Below, one piece after another: positions 11,769 to 22,124 of a stretch of DNA of 64,000 bases. The notes under the pieces are model-generated. The model had not been told where the DNA came from. It saw only the letters and a program-made list of their open reading frames with translations, and ran no database searches. The DNA is from Bimuria novae-zelandiae CBS 107.79. Taxonomy: Eukaryota; Ascomycota; Dothideomycetes; Pleosporales; Didymosphaeriaceae. The DNA is taken from assembly GCA_010015655.1 (NCBI GenBank), contig ML976657.1, positions 203,086 to 267,085 of the forward strand, read 5' to 3'. Within the stretch, counting starts at the first letter, position 1; the number at the start of each line of letters is the position of its first letter. The translations under genes and the position numbers were made by a program.

Positions 11769-13630
11769 GTGTTCTAGACCCGGGTATCGCTCCCGAGTGG
11801 GCGCGACATGTCAACTGGGCATCGGTGATGCTGTCCTCCGCGCATGTTGGCGGTCTCGGATGCCAGGCAGGCCACCAACTGTATCATCGCGTTGTGCGCT
11901 TAGGCTTGAGCGATTTATAGAGTCACAGTGACCCATCCTTCAGACCCTACACTACTTTGTATGATCATCGGGGCGTGCAAAAGAAGCGGCGGTCATTCAT
12001 GTTGTCTCGACATGCCCAGTATCGATCAAATCTACCCAGTACAGCTATACCGCTTGTCTCATCGGCGATGGTATTATGTACTCTATAGCATCCGGCTAAT
12101 GCAACGAGGCCATTACAATTACTTTACACGTGGTCGTGTCGTTTACGATGTTCAGCCCTGCAGTGTGCGGATGCTCATTGCTCGTAGCGACCGACGGTCG
12201 TGACGCTGCTATGCTTTCACGATTCGGGTTTCTGCCTCTCAGTCTCACACGGACCAAAACGACGGTCCTCACAACAACCACTCTTGCTCTTTGCGCATCG
12301 TTCAGACGTCGGGGTGTGTCTGGTCTGACCACAGCCGGTCAGCGCAGACGTCACGCAACGGCTGATTCGAAGTTTCTCGAACTGTGCCAACGAGGCCAGC
12401 CTCCGTTTTCATGCAACTATCAGGAGAAATCCCGAGTCCAATGACGTCGTTCCCCTCAGCTTCTGCAAGCAATCGTGATCGTGTGCGCTCAACTTCTAAT
12501 TGGTCCGCTAAGGGTATGGAAGGAATCGTTCAGGGTCTCATGGCACGCGGAATGAGACAAGATAGGCACTGCACACCGCGACCCTGCAGCAAAGCCAGCG
12601 CGAGCATATTCGAGCTATACCAATCTCCGTAAAGGTAGCACCGAAATGAGGTCCTCAGGGTCCAGCGGACGGCCGTCGTGGACGAATGAGGTCATCTCGT
12701 GGGGCGTCGGAGGGGGTCCCGACTCGCAGCTCATGGTGAGATGTATTGAGCGTGAATTGGAGGGCGAACTCCGCTATAGGGCCAAGAGTTCTTTTAGCCC
12801 CGTACGGCGGGTCGACCCGTTGTCGTTGTCGCTTTTCGAAGGGGTGGTCGTCGAGAGGAAGAAAAACGTCGCGAGGGCGCTGAGGGGCACCATGTAAACG
12901 TCACCTGGGCATGGCGACTCGATCTCGACTGGTGAAGTTTAGCCTTCTGTCTTCGACGGAGATGCGACCGGATCCTGAAGCAACGCAGAGTCGCGATCAC
13001 CGATTCCGCTTGACATCGGTCAGTGTGGGCAGCCGGGGGGTTGCAGACACATGAAGCCATCGTCGATGCACGCCAGGCGGTGGGTCTGGGCCGGCTAGCC
13101 TTGGTTGCAGACCGACAAGACACGCCACTTGCTTCGGCTCCTGAAGCGAGCTTACAGGCCCGATCGTGAGCTGGTGTCTTGGCATCTTGAAATCGGTAGG
13201 AAATCGTTGAAGCCCACGCCAGAGGTCCCGTTCACACCATGGGACGCTTCTTACCACCCTTATGCCCGCTGGGGTGCTGCGTCCGCTCTTCCCAATCCAT
13301 CTTCGCTCTACCAGAACCCACTGCGCCAACCGCCCCAGCCGTCCGCGTGTGCACAACCGTTGCGCTCTCTGTTCCCTCTGCAACGCTTTTGCAGCCCTGT
13401 TTCCGGCTCTACACAGTCCACGGCACACACCTTCGACAGCATCGTGCTCCAAGAGAGCCCTTGAGACCCTGAGAGCCCTTGTGACCGCCGCTCCGTCCGT
13501 CCCGACCACTGCCGATCGACGATCCCGCATTGTTTGGTGACCCGGGGGGGCTCCCCACGCAGGACGTCTTGGACTATGTATGGTTTGCTCATAGTAAGCA
13601 ACACGAGTCTCTACTTTGCACCAAAGCATC
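11769..13630. other. Long intergenic region, coq9 3' flank and frq upstream/5' leader
   Basis: About 1.86 kb lies between the coq9 stop and the frq start. Open frames on both strands (the longest 254 codons on the minus strand, starting at a non-ATG codon) have no recognisable domain. The size fits the long regulated upstream and leader regions known for frq genes, which often carry upstream short frames. A GATN cluster is annotated separately. A small 27-28 bp direct repeat lies near 13453-13490. Confidence 0.6.
12994..13010 (+). promoter_or_regulatory. Candidate light-response/clock-box element upstream of frq
   Basis: CGATCACCGATTCCGCT holds two GATN cores in the same orientation and the CGATNCCGCT arrangement of the Neurospora frq light-response elements bound by the White Collar complex. 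A third ATCGG core (GATN on the other strand) follows at about 13015. It lies about 620 bp before the frq start. This is motif similarity in the right place, not proof of binding. Confidence 0.4.
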
Positions 13631-16600
13631 ATGGGCGACCCACCAGGCACGATACCGCCGCAGCGCACCACGCCGCCCCACCCCCGCCGACCTCCAGCGC
13701 ACCAGTCTGTCTCCCTTCGCCATAGCCCTCCCACGCCTGGCGCTCCTCCAAAGGCACCCACGTTCTACCAGCCGCACACGACGATTGTGAGCTCTCCCAA
13801 TGCCGGCGCTAGCAACAAGGCAAACCCGCCGTCGAGCGTCTCGTCCAAGTTCCGGGTTCAGTCCAACAAGGACAGCTCGGGAGAGAGCAGTGATGCGGGA
13901 AAGTGGTTTGAAAGTAGCAACAATGCTGTGCAAAGCAATACCCACTTAGATAGTAAGTGTCGTGGTCCTCTGTTGCCACTATGATCTAATCAGCGTCCGC
14001 CAGACGAACCGCCGTTCTTCCTGCGCAATTCATCTTCGTCCGAGACCCCGCCCGAGGGCCATCCGTACGATGAAATGTACCAGCAACAGGCCACGTCTAT
14101 GCCATATCGTCCCGGCGTTGTTCACACGAACAGTGAAAGTGTAGAGGATTTCAGAAGCGTCATCGACGACTTGACTGTAGCAAACAAGAAACTGAAGCAA
14201 AAACTGAGGAAGTATGAGAAGCTGCACGATGCGCATCTGCAAGACGAGCAGCTCTTCGAAGTGCGCTTCCATGGTCTTCCTGATCACAAGAAGAGGGAAC
14301 TGGAGGAGACCCTACAGAAGTTTGCAGCTGATCTCGATAGCGGCCCGGAACAAAGCATTCCGGCCTTTTCTTCTCACCCTCCACCCTTCGATGCCCAGAA
14401 GACGGATGCTTCCCGCTTCGCTGAGTCTGGATATGCGTCCATGTCCGGTCACAACCCAAACTCGGTGCGTTCGAACCAGCCCTCGAACACCACATCTAGC
14501 AACGAGAGGGATCGTCGTCGTATGACCAAATCGCAATATAACCAACAGCAACAAAGCATCCAATCTTATCTGCACGACATTCCCCAGGGTCTACTCCCCA
14601 AAAGCCATGCATCGATGACGGAAAAGTCGAAGAAGAAGCTGGTGGTGCGCCGTCTTGAGCAGATATTCGCTGGTAAGCGATCGGCGCCTGGCAACCACCC
14701 GCAGCCCATGCAACAAGAGGAAGTCGCACAGTCGGCTGCAACAGCCGACCGTCGCGCTAGGGAAGCAGCAGGACAGCACACTAAGACTGAGGGCCACCGT
14801 GAAGCGCGTATTATGCCAGTGCGGGCGGATGATGAGGATATCACTGGACATCAAGAGACTATACAGAGGCTGCACCCAACCCTCAACATCAATGAGCAAG
14901 ACTTCGCCGACTCTGGAGCCTCTCCTGACCAGCGACCTACGAGGCCATTGGACCTGGATCCTTACCGGGCTCAAGTTCCCTCCGATAACATGGAATACAT
15001 CCAACATCTTGGTTTTACACCACCACACATGGTACCTGAAAACTCGCCGGAAGATCGTCATGGATGGATCTATCTGAATCTTTTGATCAATATGGCGCAG
15101 CTTCACACACTGAATGTCACCCCCGATTTCGTGAAAGAAGCTGTGGCTGAGTTTAGTTCAATGTTCGAACTTTCGCACGACGGCCGAAAGATTCGATGGA
15201 GTGGTGGACCAGACGCCACGCTCAGCAGCACCGGCTCCAGTTCAGAATACCAAAGTAATGATTCTCCCGACATGTACGGAAATGGCAGATCGCCTTCCAA
15301 ATACCCCAAGCCTGGAGGCAGTGGAAGTATTGATGCATCCATGAACCCCGAGAGAGCAGCCAAACGGCTCGCTCGCCAACAGAAAGAAAAGGAACGGAAC
15401 AAGTTTTCCTACACCCCTCTGTTCTTCCACAAGGAAGACTCGGATGACGAGGAAGATTCCTATGGTCTAGACATGGGGTCTTCCAGCAATTCTCCCTTCC
15501 AACCCCATCAAGGTGGCGAGTCATCCGGTTTTGGTAGTTCCGCAATGCAGAGCTCTTCGACCAGAAGACGTCGCAATGACGGACCCATGATTTTCTACAG
15601 CAAAGCGAAGTTTTGTACTGATCTGACTGGGGATAGCCGCGGCATCGCGAGCCATACAGCAGACTCCTACCAGAATATTTCCAGTCACCCCATTGGAGTC
15701 CCAACTCTGCAACCAGCACGTACTCATAGGCAGTCCGACGTTGCAGAACCCCGTGGCCCGCTCGAAGCCACCTCTTTGATGGATATTGATTACACTCAGG
15801 GCGACGGCACTTTCTCGAGCAGTGAGGCCATGGACTTCTCGCCGGAGCCTTTGAAGGACGATAATGGCACGGATAGCTCTGATTTGATAGAGTTCGAAGC
15901 CTCTGGGCTTGGAGGAATTCAGCCTGAAGACAACTTCTCCATTCGCGTTCGTCGTTCACAGTTGCAGAGCACTCCGAAGAACGCCTCGTCTATCCGACGG
16001 AAATCACTGCTTTACCCGAAGAGAATATCTGAAGCGCTCAAACAACCTTCGTCCCCGAAGACCGCAGCTTCATCTCCCAAAAAACGGCCTGTTATCAAAG
16101 AGGAGATCCTATCCGCGTCGCACAAGACACTGCCAAATTCAGCACTACCCCCAGCATCTTTCCTGCCATTCGACTCAACCTCATCTGGTGACGTTGACTC
16201 CGACCTGGAGTCAAACGTGTCCTCGAACCCTTCCACTGCTAGCTCCTCCGACAGAGCTGAGGGGAACGCACTGCAGACTCTCCAGGCTTTGTCTACGCGG
16301 CCTGTCGAGCCTGACGAGTCATTTTCGGAAGCCTCTTCATCTTTTGAAGAAGAGGGCAGCGAATCTGATGACGGCTCCATCGATCTCCTCGCGGCCGCCC
16401 GTCAAATGGACCCACGTACCGTCCTCGCCTCCGAACGCGAGTACGACGCGGCGCTCACCGATCGAGTTTCTGAAGAGATCCCTGCTGGAAGTTCAGCCGC
16501 CACTGCCGGTGGTGGTAGCGGTTTCAACAGCCCCGCAGATACTGCCGCGACCGCGAACGGAGAACGCGAGCAATCGGGTCGAAGGAGTGTCAAGAGGCAG

Positions 16601-16729
16601 AGCACTACGAGCGGCAGTCTATCTTCGCGAGCCAAGTTGAAGCGCAATCGCACGCGCGAGTCAATCTCTACCGCTCTCCAGGGTACCAAAGGTCCGAAAA
16701 ATCAGAAGCACGACCTCGACGCAGCTTGA
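13631..16729 (+). CDS. frq: Circadian clock protein FREQUENCY (FRQ)
   Basis: Exons 13631-13952 and 14004-16729, joined by a 51-bp phase-1 intron (GTAAGT...CCAG), encode 1015 residues, close to Neurospora FRQ (989). The first ATG in frame is 13631. FRQ scaffolds FRH and casein kinase 1 and inhibits the White Collar complex. Signatures in order: an N-terminal PHPRRPPAHQSVSLRH-type block; SSGESSDAGKWF; PPFFLRNSSSSE; a coiled coil at about 155-185 (RSVIDDLTVANKKLKQKL) for dimerisation; FEVRFHGLPDHKKRELE; KKLVVRRLEQIFAGK near 320; PDQRPTRPLDLDPYRAQVPS near 420; DGPMIFYSKAKFCTDL near 640; and SGLGGIQPEDNFSIRVRR near 745. Ser/Pro/Glu-rich tracts fit phosphorylation-driven turnover. The C-terminus ends in a basic tail. 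Confidence 0.95.
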
Positions 16730-18239
16730 GCACGCAAACAATTCCTTTTTCGTTATAGCACACAGGCGCTTGTCGCCATGCATTGCGTACTCATCGGTAG
16801 CTTTATGATACCCATGATTATCACGGCACGTACATGGCATGGGGACACGGGTAGCTAGTATTGGCATGTGAATTCTGGGTACGCAGGCATTGTCGTTGGC
16901 GTTCTCCAATATCTCCAACTTATACCCATTTTCTGTTATATCGTCTTTTATTTGCGCTTTCTTTTCGCGTGGGATGAGCACTTGATTGGGCTTTCGGTAC
17001 TCACGGAGACCAAATTGGAATAATAGCGATATTTTTGCAACATGTTCGTTTCGCATTCGCATCGTGATGCACAAATCTTTCCCTCCTAGCTCAGCGCACG
17101 CTCGATCCAACTCGATGCGAGGGCTAAGAGCTCGTCAGGATTTCCTTTCCTTTCCGAGTTTGGTGTCTGCACTACGTGTAAGATCCTCGCCGTCCTACCT
17201 CAGGTAGCTTCCGGCCACGGAAGTATGTGTCCCATGGCACGGTTCAATACATACCCATAGAGTTCAAGTCAGCCTTCTTGGTCGCAGCGTACACTTCCTG
17301 CACCCTCTGCTCTCGCTGCACCGCACCTTGTATGTCTGGAGCTATGCTCCGCTGCGGCGACGTGCGCACCTGCTGTGGCCGCGAATACGAATGGAGTCGT
17401 TGGAAGACTTGTGTGTCAGTGTAGTACATTTCAGTAACGTTAAAGCAACTCGGACACGAGTTGTGAGCTTGTGAAGAAGATGAAGGATGGGAATGCCGGG
17501 GAAGAGCAGGACAGCAAGGGTAATATGTCATTACAGGATGCAGGTTGTATTTGGCTTGTTAGCCACCTACGGTAAGAGGCCGCTAAAGGATGCGATCTGC
17601 ATGGTAGGGAAACTTGGATGGCTGCTGGGTGAGGTTGAATGAGGGCGTGGGGTGGGCCGGTGGGGGTGGGATTATCGCATTGGGGTGCAGGTGGGCGTCG
17701 GGTAGTTTGGCAGGCAGTGCACGCGGGTAGGTTGCGCAAATCTATGCCCAACGCATTGCTAGTGGATAAATGATTTCAAGGTTTCTTTACAGCTTGAAGA
17801 CCTCCATGGATTGGGAGTGCAAAAGGACCTATGGTAGTAGCCGCCGGCCATATGGCTGTGACAGTGTTACGGGTCCAACTGAAGGTGAGCCACTGATGTA
17901 ACGACTTCCTGCATAGAGCTTCTTTAAAAAAGCTGAAATAATAGTTACAAACATTAAGTAATCATTTAGGCCTTTTGGAAGAGTGGAGGCAGACAACTGT
18001 TGACGGAAAAGGCAACCACGTTCCAGACATCGGAACCTGCCGCCCGCAGCAACCACTTTTATCCACAAACACAAGAATGACACACTTTACACTCTGTCAT
18101 GCCAACCCTAGGCAACATCAGATGCTTCCGAGGCCCTATCACTTCCCTGATCAAAATCCTCGGCCTACCGCTATGGCACACTTCCTCATCGGTTTATCCT
18201 GGCCGAACCCATACCATACTTGACACATCACCGTCGCTA
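16730..18239. other. Intergenic region downstream of frq
   Basis: No convincing gene on either strand. A 149-codon minus-strand frame overlapping the end of frq starts at a non-ATG codon and resembles nothing I know. If this fungus makes an antisense frq transcript, its promoter would be here (see 17103-17118). An AT-rich patch lies at about 17925-17965. Confidence 0.55.
17103..17118. promoter_or_regulatory. Candidate GATN pair downstream of frq (possible antisense promoter element)
   Basis: CGATCCAACTCGATGC carries two CGAT cores 10 bp apart (start to start), about 375 bp beyond the frq stop. In Neurospora the antisense qrf transcript starts downstream of frq and is induced through a light-response element there. 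The placement is suggestive, but GATN pairs are common. Confidence 0.25.
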
Positions 18240-18968
18240 TTGCGAAGACGTTTTGAACACTAGCGACAGTGAAAGGAGCACAAGAGAAATTACAAAAGAC
18301 ATGCTCGGCGTCGACGTGAACAAAATCCGTGGCCTAGCCTGAGCCGGCCTCCCAGGCTCAAACAGCGATTTCTTCCCCGTAGTAAAGCTCTCCATTGTAA
18401 CCATCAAGAAAGGCGCGCTGGCGCCCAAACTCGGGTGGGCGTAGACGATACCCGTCGAAGTATAGATCGTCGACACAGCGATCTACGACGGCAGCATATT
18501 TTGGAGCATGATTAGCGAAGACCCCAGTCGCAGGGACCGTACCAAAGCCTTTCGAAATATCGCAGAAGATGTCCCCGGCGCAACGCGTAGGAAAGAGCTT
18601 GGCGATATGTATAGTCCATGTGAGGATAGCCTGGAGGACGTCGATCCGCTGCAGCGTATATGTCTGTTTGAGAGCGAGATTGTGTTCTTTTGCTGCTGAG
18701 CTCGCGATGGTGGAGGCGAGTCTGAATGTATTTTCATGTGTTTGATCCTCCGAATCCGTTTGCTGGGCCGATTACTGAGAAAGGTGTGTTTACTACGCAT
18801 ACCTTTGATGTCGTAACACTATTGGGCGGCGGCTATGAAGATAGATTGCCGGAAGGGTATGGATGTATGATTTTGATCTGGCGCCACGTCGTCCGCTTCT
18901 ATGGATGTATTTTCCATTCCTGTTTCTTATTTTCCGTGATCATTCAGTCCCATGGAGAGAATCCTTGA
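18240..18968 (+). pseudogene. Decayed type-B carboxylesterase/lipase fragment
   Basis: One plus-strand frame from about 18240 to 18696 reads as protein apart from one internal TGA and two TAG codons (IYDGSIFWSMISEDPSRR, RICLFESEIVF). A frame change near 18700-18726 continues as FHVFDPPNPFAGPITEKG and HTFDVVTLLGGGYEDRLPEG. The order (Y/F)DGSIF, a short loop domain, then VFDQPNPF..GP and HT.DV..L matches the C-terminal half of fungal type-B carboxylesterases, including the segment carrying the catalytic His. The N-terminal half with the nucleophile Ser is absent. The stops fit CAG to TAG and CGA to TGA. It overlaps the 3' end of the minus-strand pseudogene. Carboxylesterase origin is likely; exact limits are uncertain. 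Confidence 0.6.
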
Positions 18969-20085
18969 TCGGTGGAGTTGAAGATAGACACACGCGTGCA
19001 GGTGAATACACCATATCATTCGAGGATGTCGATTTCGAGGTGGGAGTGAAGAACAGCCATAGAGGAAGAGGATTGGAGAAAGGATACCTGCAGAGATTGG
19101 TGACAATCCGTTCGCTGAAGAAGTCGATCACTTCCATGCGCTTGGAAGTATGTTTGTGGGAGTGGTTGTTATGTAATGTCTCAATCTGACCCTGAAAGTA
19201 CAGCAAGGTGTCCTGTACTGCGTTTTCGGATCCTGGTGCTGGATGCCCCCGCAGGTGCCAGTCTTTTATCCGTTCACCAGTGATCGGATTGAGCAGTTCG
19301 ACCCTTACCCATGCATAACGGCAGTGAGAAAAAATTCGGATGTTGTATAGCTCCATTCTTTTCAACACGTCGTTGAACGTCTCCCAGGGCTTCTTCTTCT
19401 CCACAAAGGCCGGCAACACCTCGATGCACTGTCCCATTTTGTGGTGCAAATTTTTGGTAGTTGTTTGCCATATATCATTTGGTACAATAGTCTCAAGGCG
19501 CATCTGCGGAAACGGCTTCACCCGCTTGTAAATCTTGGCATATAAGTCGATGTTGCCCAGCACACGGATGTGAGTTGGGTAATACATAACTCCATCCCAG
19601 TTCGCTCTCGATGAGAGACGTACGCTACGCACTCGGGCAAGTACCTTTGCGCTGCACTCGTCGAGCCAGTCGATTAACTGCAGAGCCGGAGCATTTTGCC
19701 AACTCTCCGCTCTGTAGAAGATGAGCGTGTTGAGTCCCAATTCAAGGTTCTTGGTTTCGTAAGGAATCTGGTGACAGACATAAATGAGCCGATTGAATTC
19801 TTTGATGCGTTTTTACTTGCATTTCGTCGGGGTGAAAAAGTGTGGCTTCTTGTTTTTCCTGTTTGCCTTGTATCTATAGTGCAGCCCGTCTTCGTTATAC
19901 AGCATTTGCTCGTATATCGCACTGCGGATCTCTAGGGCGAGGCGGAAGAAGGCGATTGGTTGTATCTTTGAGGTCGACTTCTTCTTGTTTTTCCTGTCTT
20001 TCCTGTTCTTTTTGCTTTTCCCGTTCGGCTTGTATCGGCAGTGCCGACGCAGCTTCGCTATACAGCGCCAAAGTATTTTTCGCAT
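18940..20085 (-). pseudogene. F-box-like/2EXR-type protein, disrupted
   Basis: The minus-strand frame reads FFRLALEIRSAIYEQMLYNEDG, meets an in-frame TAA at about 19813-19815, and continues in the same frame as FNRLIYVCHQIPYETKNLELGLNTLIFY and RVRSVRLSSRANWDG to the stop near 18940. The pattern (F.LPLEIR..IYE, then VCRQI..ET..LEL..N) is that of the large Dothideomycete family of F-box-like or 2EXR proteins of unknown function. The TAA fits CAA to TAA. A 47-bp intron over the stop is possible by GT/AG rules but would remove the conserved VCHQ segment. The first repeat of a tandem duplication (19846-20129) is frameshifted at LEIRN. I favour a recently damaged gene. Confidence 0.55.
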
Positions 20086-20129
20086 TGCGGATCTCTAGGG
20101 GAGGCGGAAACAGCGTTTGGTTGCGTCTT
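19846..20129. repeat. Imperfect tandem duplication of about 135-150 bp
   Basis: 19846-19979 and 19981-20129 align along their length, sharing CTTCTTGTTTTTCCTG, GCGGATCTCTAGGG and GAGGCGGAA. The second copy (plus-strand order) carries extra sequence rich in TTTCCTG. On the minus strand both copies encode the LEIR.A segment of the F-box-like gene, but the upstream copy lacks one base and is out of frame. Confidence 0.75.
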
Positions 20130-21530
20130 CGAGAATGACTTAGGCTCTGATAAGGGGTTCAACCGGAAACGGCGGCTTGGAGGTTTGTGGAAGCCGCTCA
20201 CAAGGTTTTAGAAGGTACGGTAACGTGGGTTCATAATGGTAGGAACGATAAAATTGGCCTGCACCCGTAATCACCGGCGAAAAGGGGTCTGATTCCAAGG
20301 TACGATAACTACCTGTGGTAAAAGAAAATGTCCTATCTATGGTACTGAGCAAGGGAACCTTAGGAGCGGTCTGGTGCAACCTCGGGAACTGCGACCATTG
20401 CCACTTGCCCCCCATCTTTTACTGTGGTGAGATTGTTCCAAGGTTTTTTGTGGAGCACGTGAATCATTCGGAGCGGGTGCGGTAGTGAGCAGGTGATTTG
20501 TACCTTCGCGATCGGGGTGTGTCCCCGAGATTTTGGGATGCGCGACCCGTGGGTATGTTGTTCTCAAGTTTGGTTTCTCGCTCGTCCCAACAATAGGACC
20601 TAGTCCAGATTTAATTCTCAGGGGTAAGCATACCAGGGCAACGGTAAAGCGAGGGAACTCGATATCTTGGTTCTTAGCAAGTAGGTGAGTGCGCAATAAC
20701 ATATCCTCCTTATTTTACTCCTTTTGAAATGATGGAGATCGTTCCAATGCACCCGTTCAAGGCGACAGAGACAGACAACGATAGGCTGCCTATCTTGGGC
20801 TCGCGGACAATCGTTTATTCCCGGTGGCCCTACCAAAGGCATGTGCCCTTATTCGCTGTTTAGCATGTCTTTTTACAGTCGTACCTAGGTAGTTCTGGCA
20901 TAATTTACGATACGAATGCGTATCGAACGATGTTAAGACTGTTGTTATCGTGAGCCAACACCGAATCTTGTCGCATGCAGCGCGCCGCTGCTGCTTGTTA
21001 CCCAGCGTTGCGAGATTGTGGAACAGCCTTTGGGGTCTGAATCAAGACGTAGGTTTTCAAGTCGCACCGTGCAGTCTAACAGAATTTCATGCCTATCCAA
21101 GGTAGTTTGCGCTCGCTAGGGAGCTCGTAGGAGGACAGAGACGTCATTAATGCACCATATGCTGTCAACCACGGCCGATGGTTCGACATTTGGAATAGTG
21201 ACTCTGGGGTCTCTTAGGCTGTGATGTGGTTATGCCCACCATGTACCTCGCGTTCATCTGCACTTTGCGCGTGAATGAGAACTGGCCTTTGGGCTGTGGA
21301 GATTGGCCAGGGACTCTTACAATTGTTCCAGCCCAGTCTTCTCCAGCGACTCTCCTCCAACAATTCTTCTCCAGCAAATACTGTTGCAGCATGTCTTCGT
21401 TCATGTGTTACTCCAGATTCCAGTTCTCTGAAGCACCCACAAGTTACCGGTCTCAGCGGGCAGTCCCGGAGCGATCTTTAGCCGAATGACGTCAGGGGCT
21501 TCCCTCCAAAGATGACACCACACAACAGCG

Positions 21531-21592
21531 CATCGCGAAACGCCCGACCGGGTAATTATGCCATCGCGAAACGCCCGACCGGGTAATTATGC
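21531..21592. repeat. Perfect 31-bp tandem duplication
   Basis: Two identical 31-bp units (21531-21561 and 21562-21592), each beginning CATCGCGAAACGCCCGACCG, followed by six more matching bases (CATCGC). The lack of any mismatch implies a recent event. Confidence 0.95.
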
Positions 21593-21906
21593 CATCGCAT
21601 CATCCGGACCGCTGTGCAGTTTCGCATCTCCAGCTTTGCCGCAGAAGGGATGATCCTGGCTCGACGGCATGCCTGAGGTCTCAATGTTGTTCCTGACTTG
21701 CTGTAGAACACAAGCACACGCCCACCGCTACTTTGCTCCACTCAGTACATCATCACGCGTGCGCGATATCTTGCAAAACTTAGGCCTGGCGATCCTGTGC
21801 TAGCCTTCCGCATATCTACTTGTCGACGTCCGACGTTTTGAAGTGCTTCGTCTTTGGCTGTTGTGCTCCGTTCCTCCAACACTGCGCCACAGCAGTGCCG
21901 CACATA

Positions 21907-22027
21907 ATGAATTACGCCACGTGGATTGAAGAGAAGAACCTCAAGGTAAGAGCACTTGGAATTCCTCCCCAGAGCCAGTATGAACTACTCTACATGGATC
22001 GAGGAGAAAAATCTCAGAGTCCGTAGC
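21907..22027 (+). repeat. Tandem pair encoding the same 16-residue peptide
   Basis: Copies at 21907-21954 and 21980-22027 start with ATG and encode MNYATWIEEKNLKVRA and MNYSTWIEEKNLRVRS. Of 16 codons, 8 differ silently and 3 differ conservatively (A/S, K/R, A/S). The first copy is followed in frame by 23 more codons. AAG|GTAAGA in copy 1 (donor GT at 21946) could be a splice donor. They lie just upstream of the start codon at 22125 and could be upstream short frames, alternative first exons or relics of a tandemly duplicated gene start. Confidence 0.6.
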
Positions 22028-22124
22028 ACGGGTCCAACGGGAATCACAGTTCTAATTTGGTATACAGAAAACCTTCATTGTAGCGACACTATGTTCGACC
22101 ATTGTCGGCACCTTCACCACCACC

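Larger units (their letters stand above)
20130..22124. other. Intergenic region with two local duplications
   Basis: About 2 kb with no gene I can recognise. Minus-strand frames at 20140-20842 and 21165-21404 are short and match no family. It contains a perfect 31-bp tandem duplication at 21531-21592 and a codon-patterned duplication at 21907-22027, annotated separately. Confidence 0.5.

Noticed and set aside
12997..13761. 254-codon minus-strand open frame over the frq promoter and start
   Set aside because: Arg/Gly/Trp-rich composition, no domain, and antisense to the first frq exon. More likely a shadow of GC-rich sequence than a gene.
16661..17110. 149-codon minus-strand frame overlapping the frq 3' end
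   Set aside because: Starts at TTG and has no recognisable domain. An antisense transcript here would more likely be non-coding.
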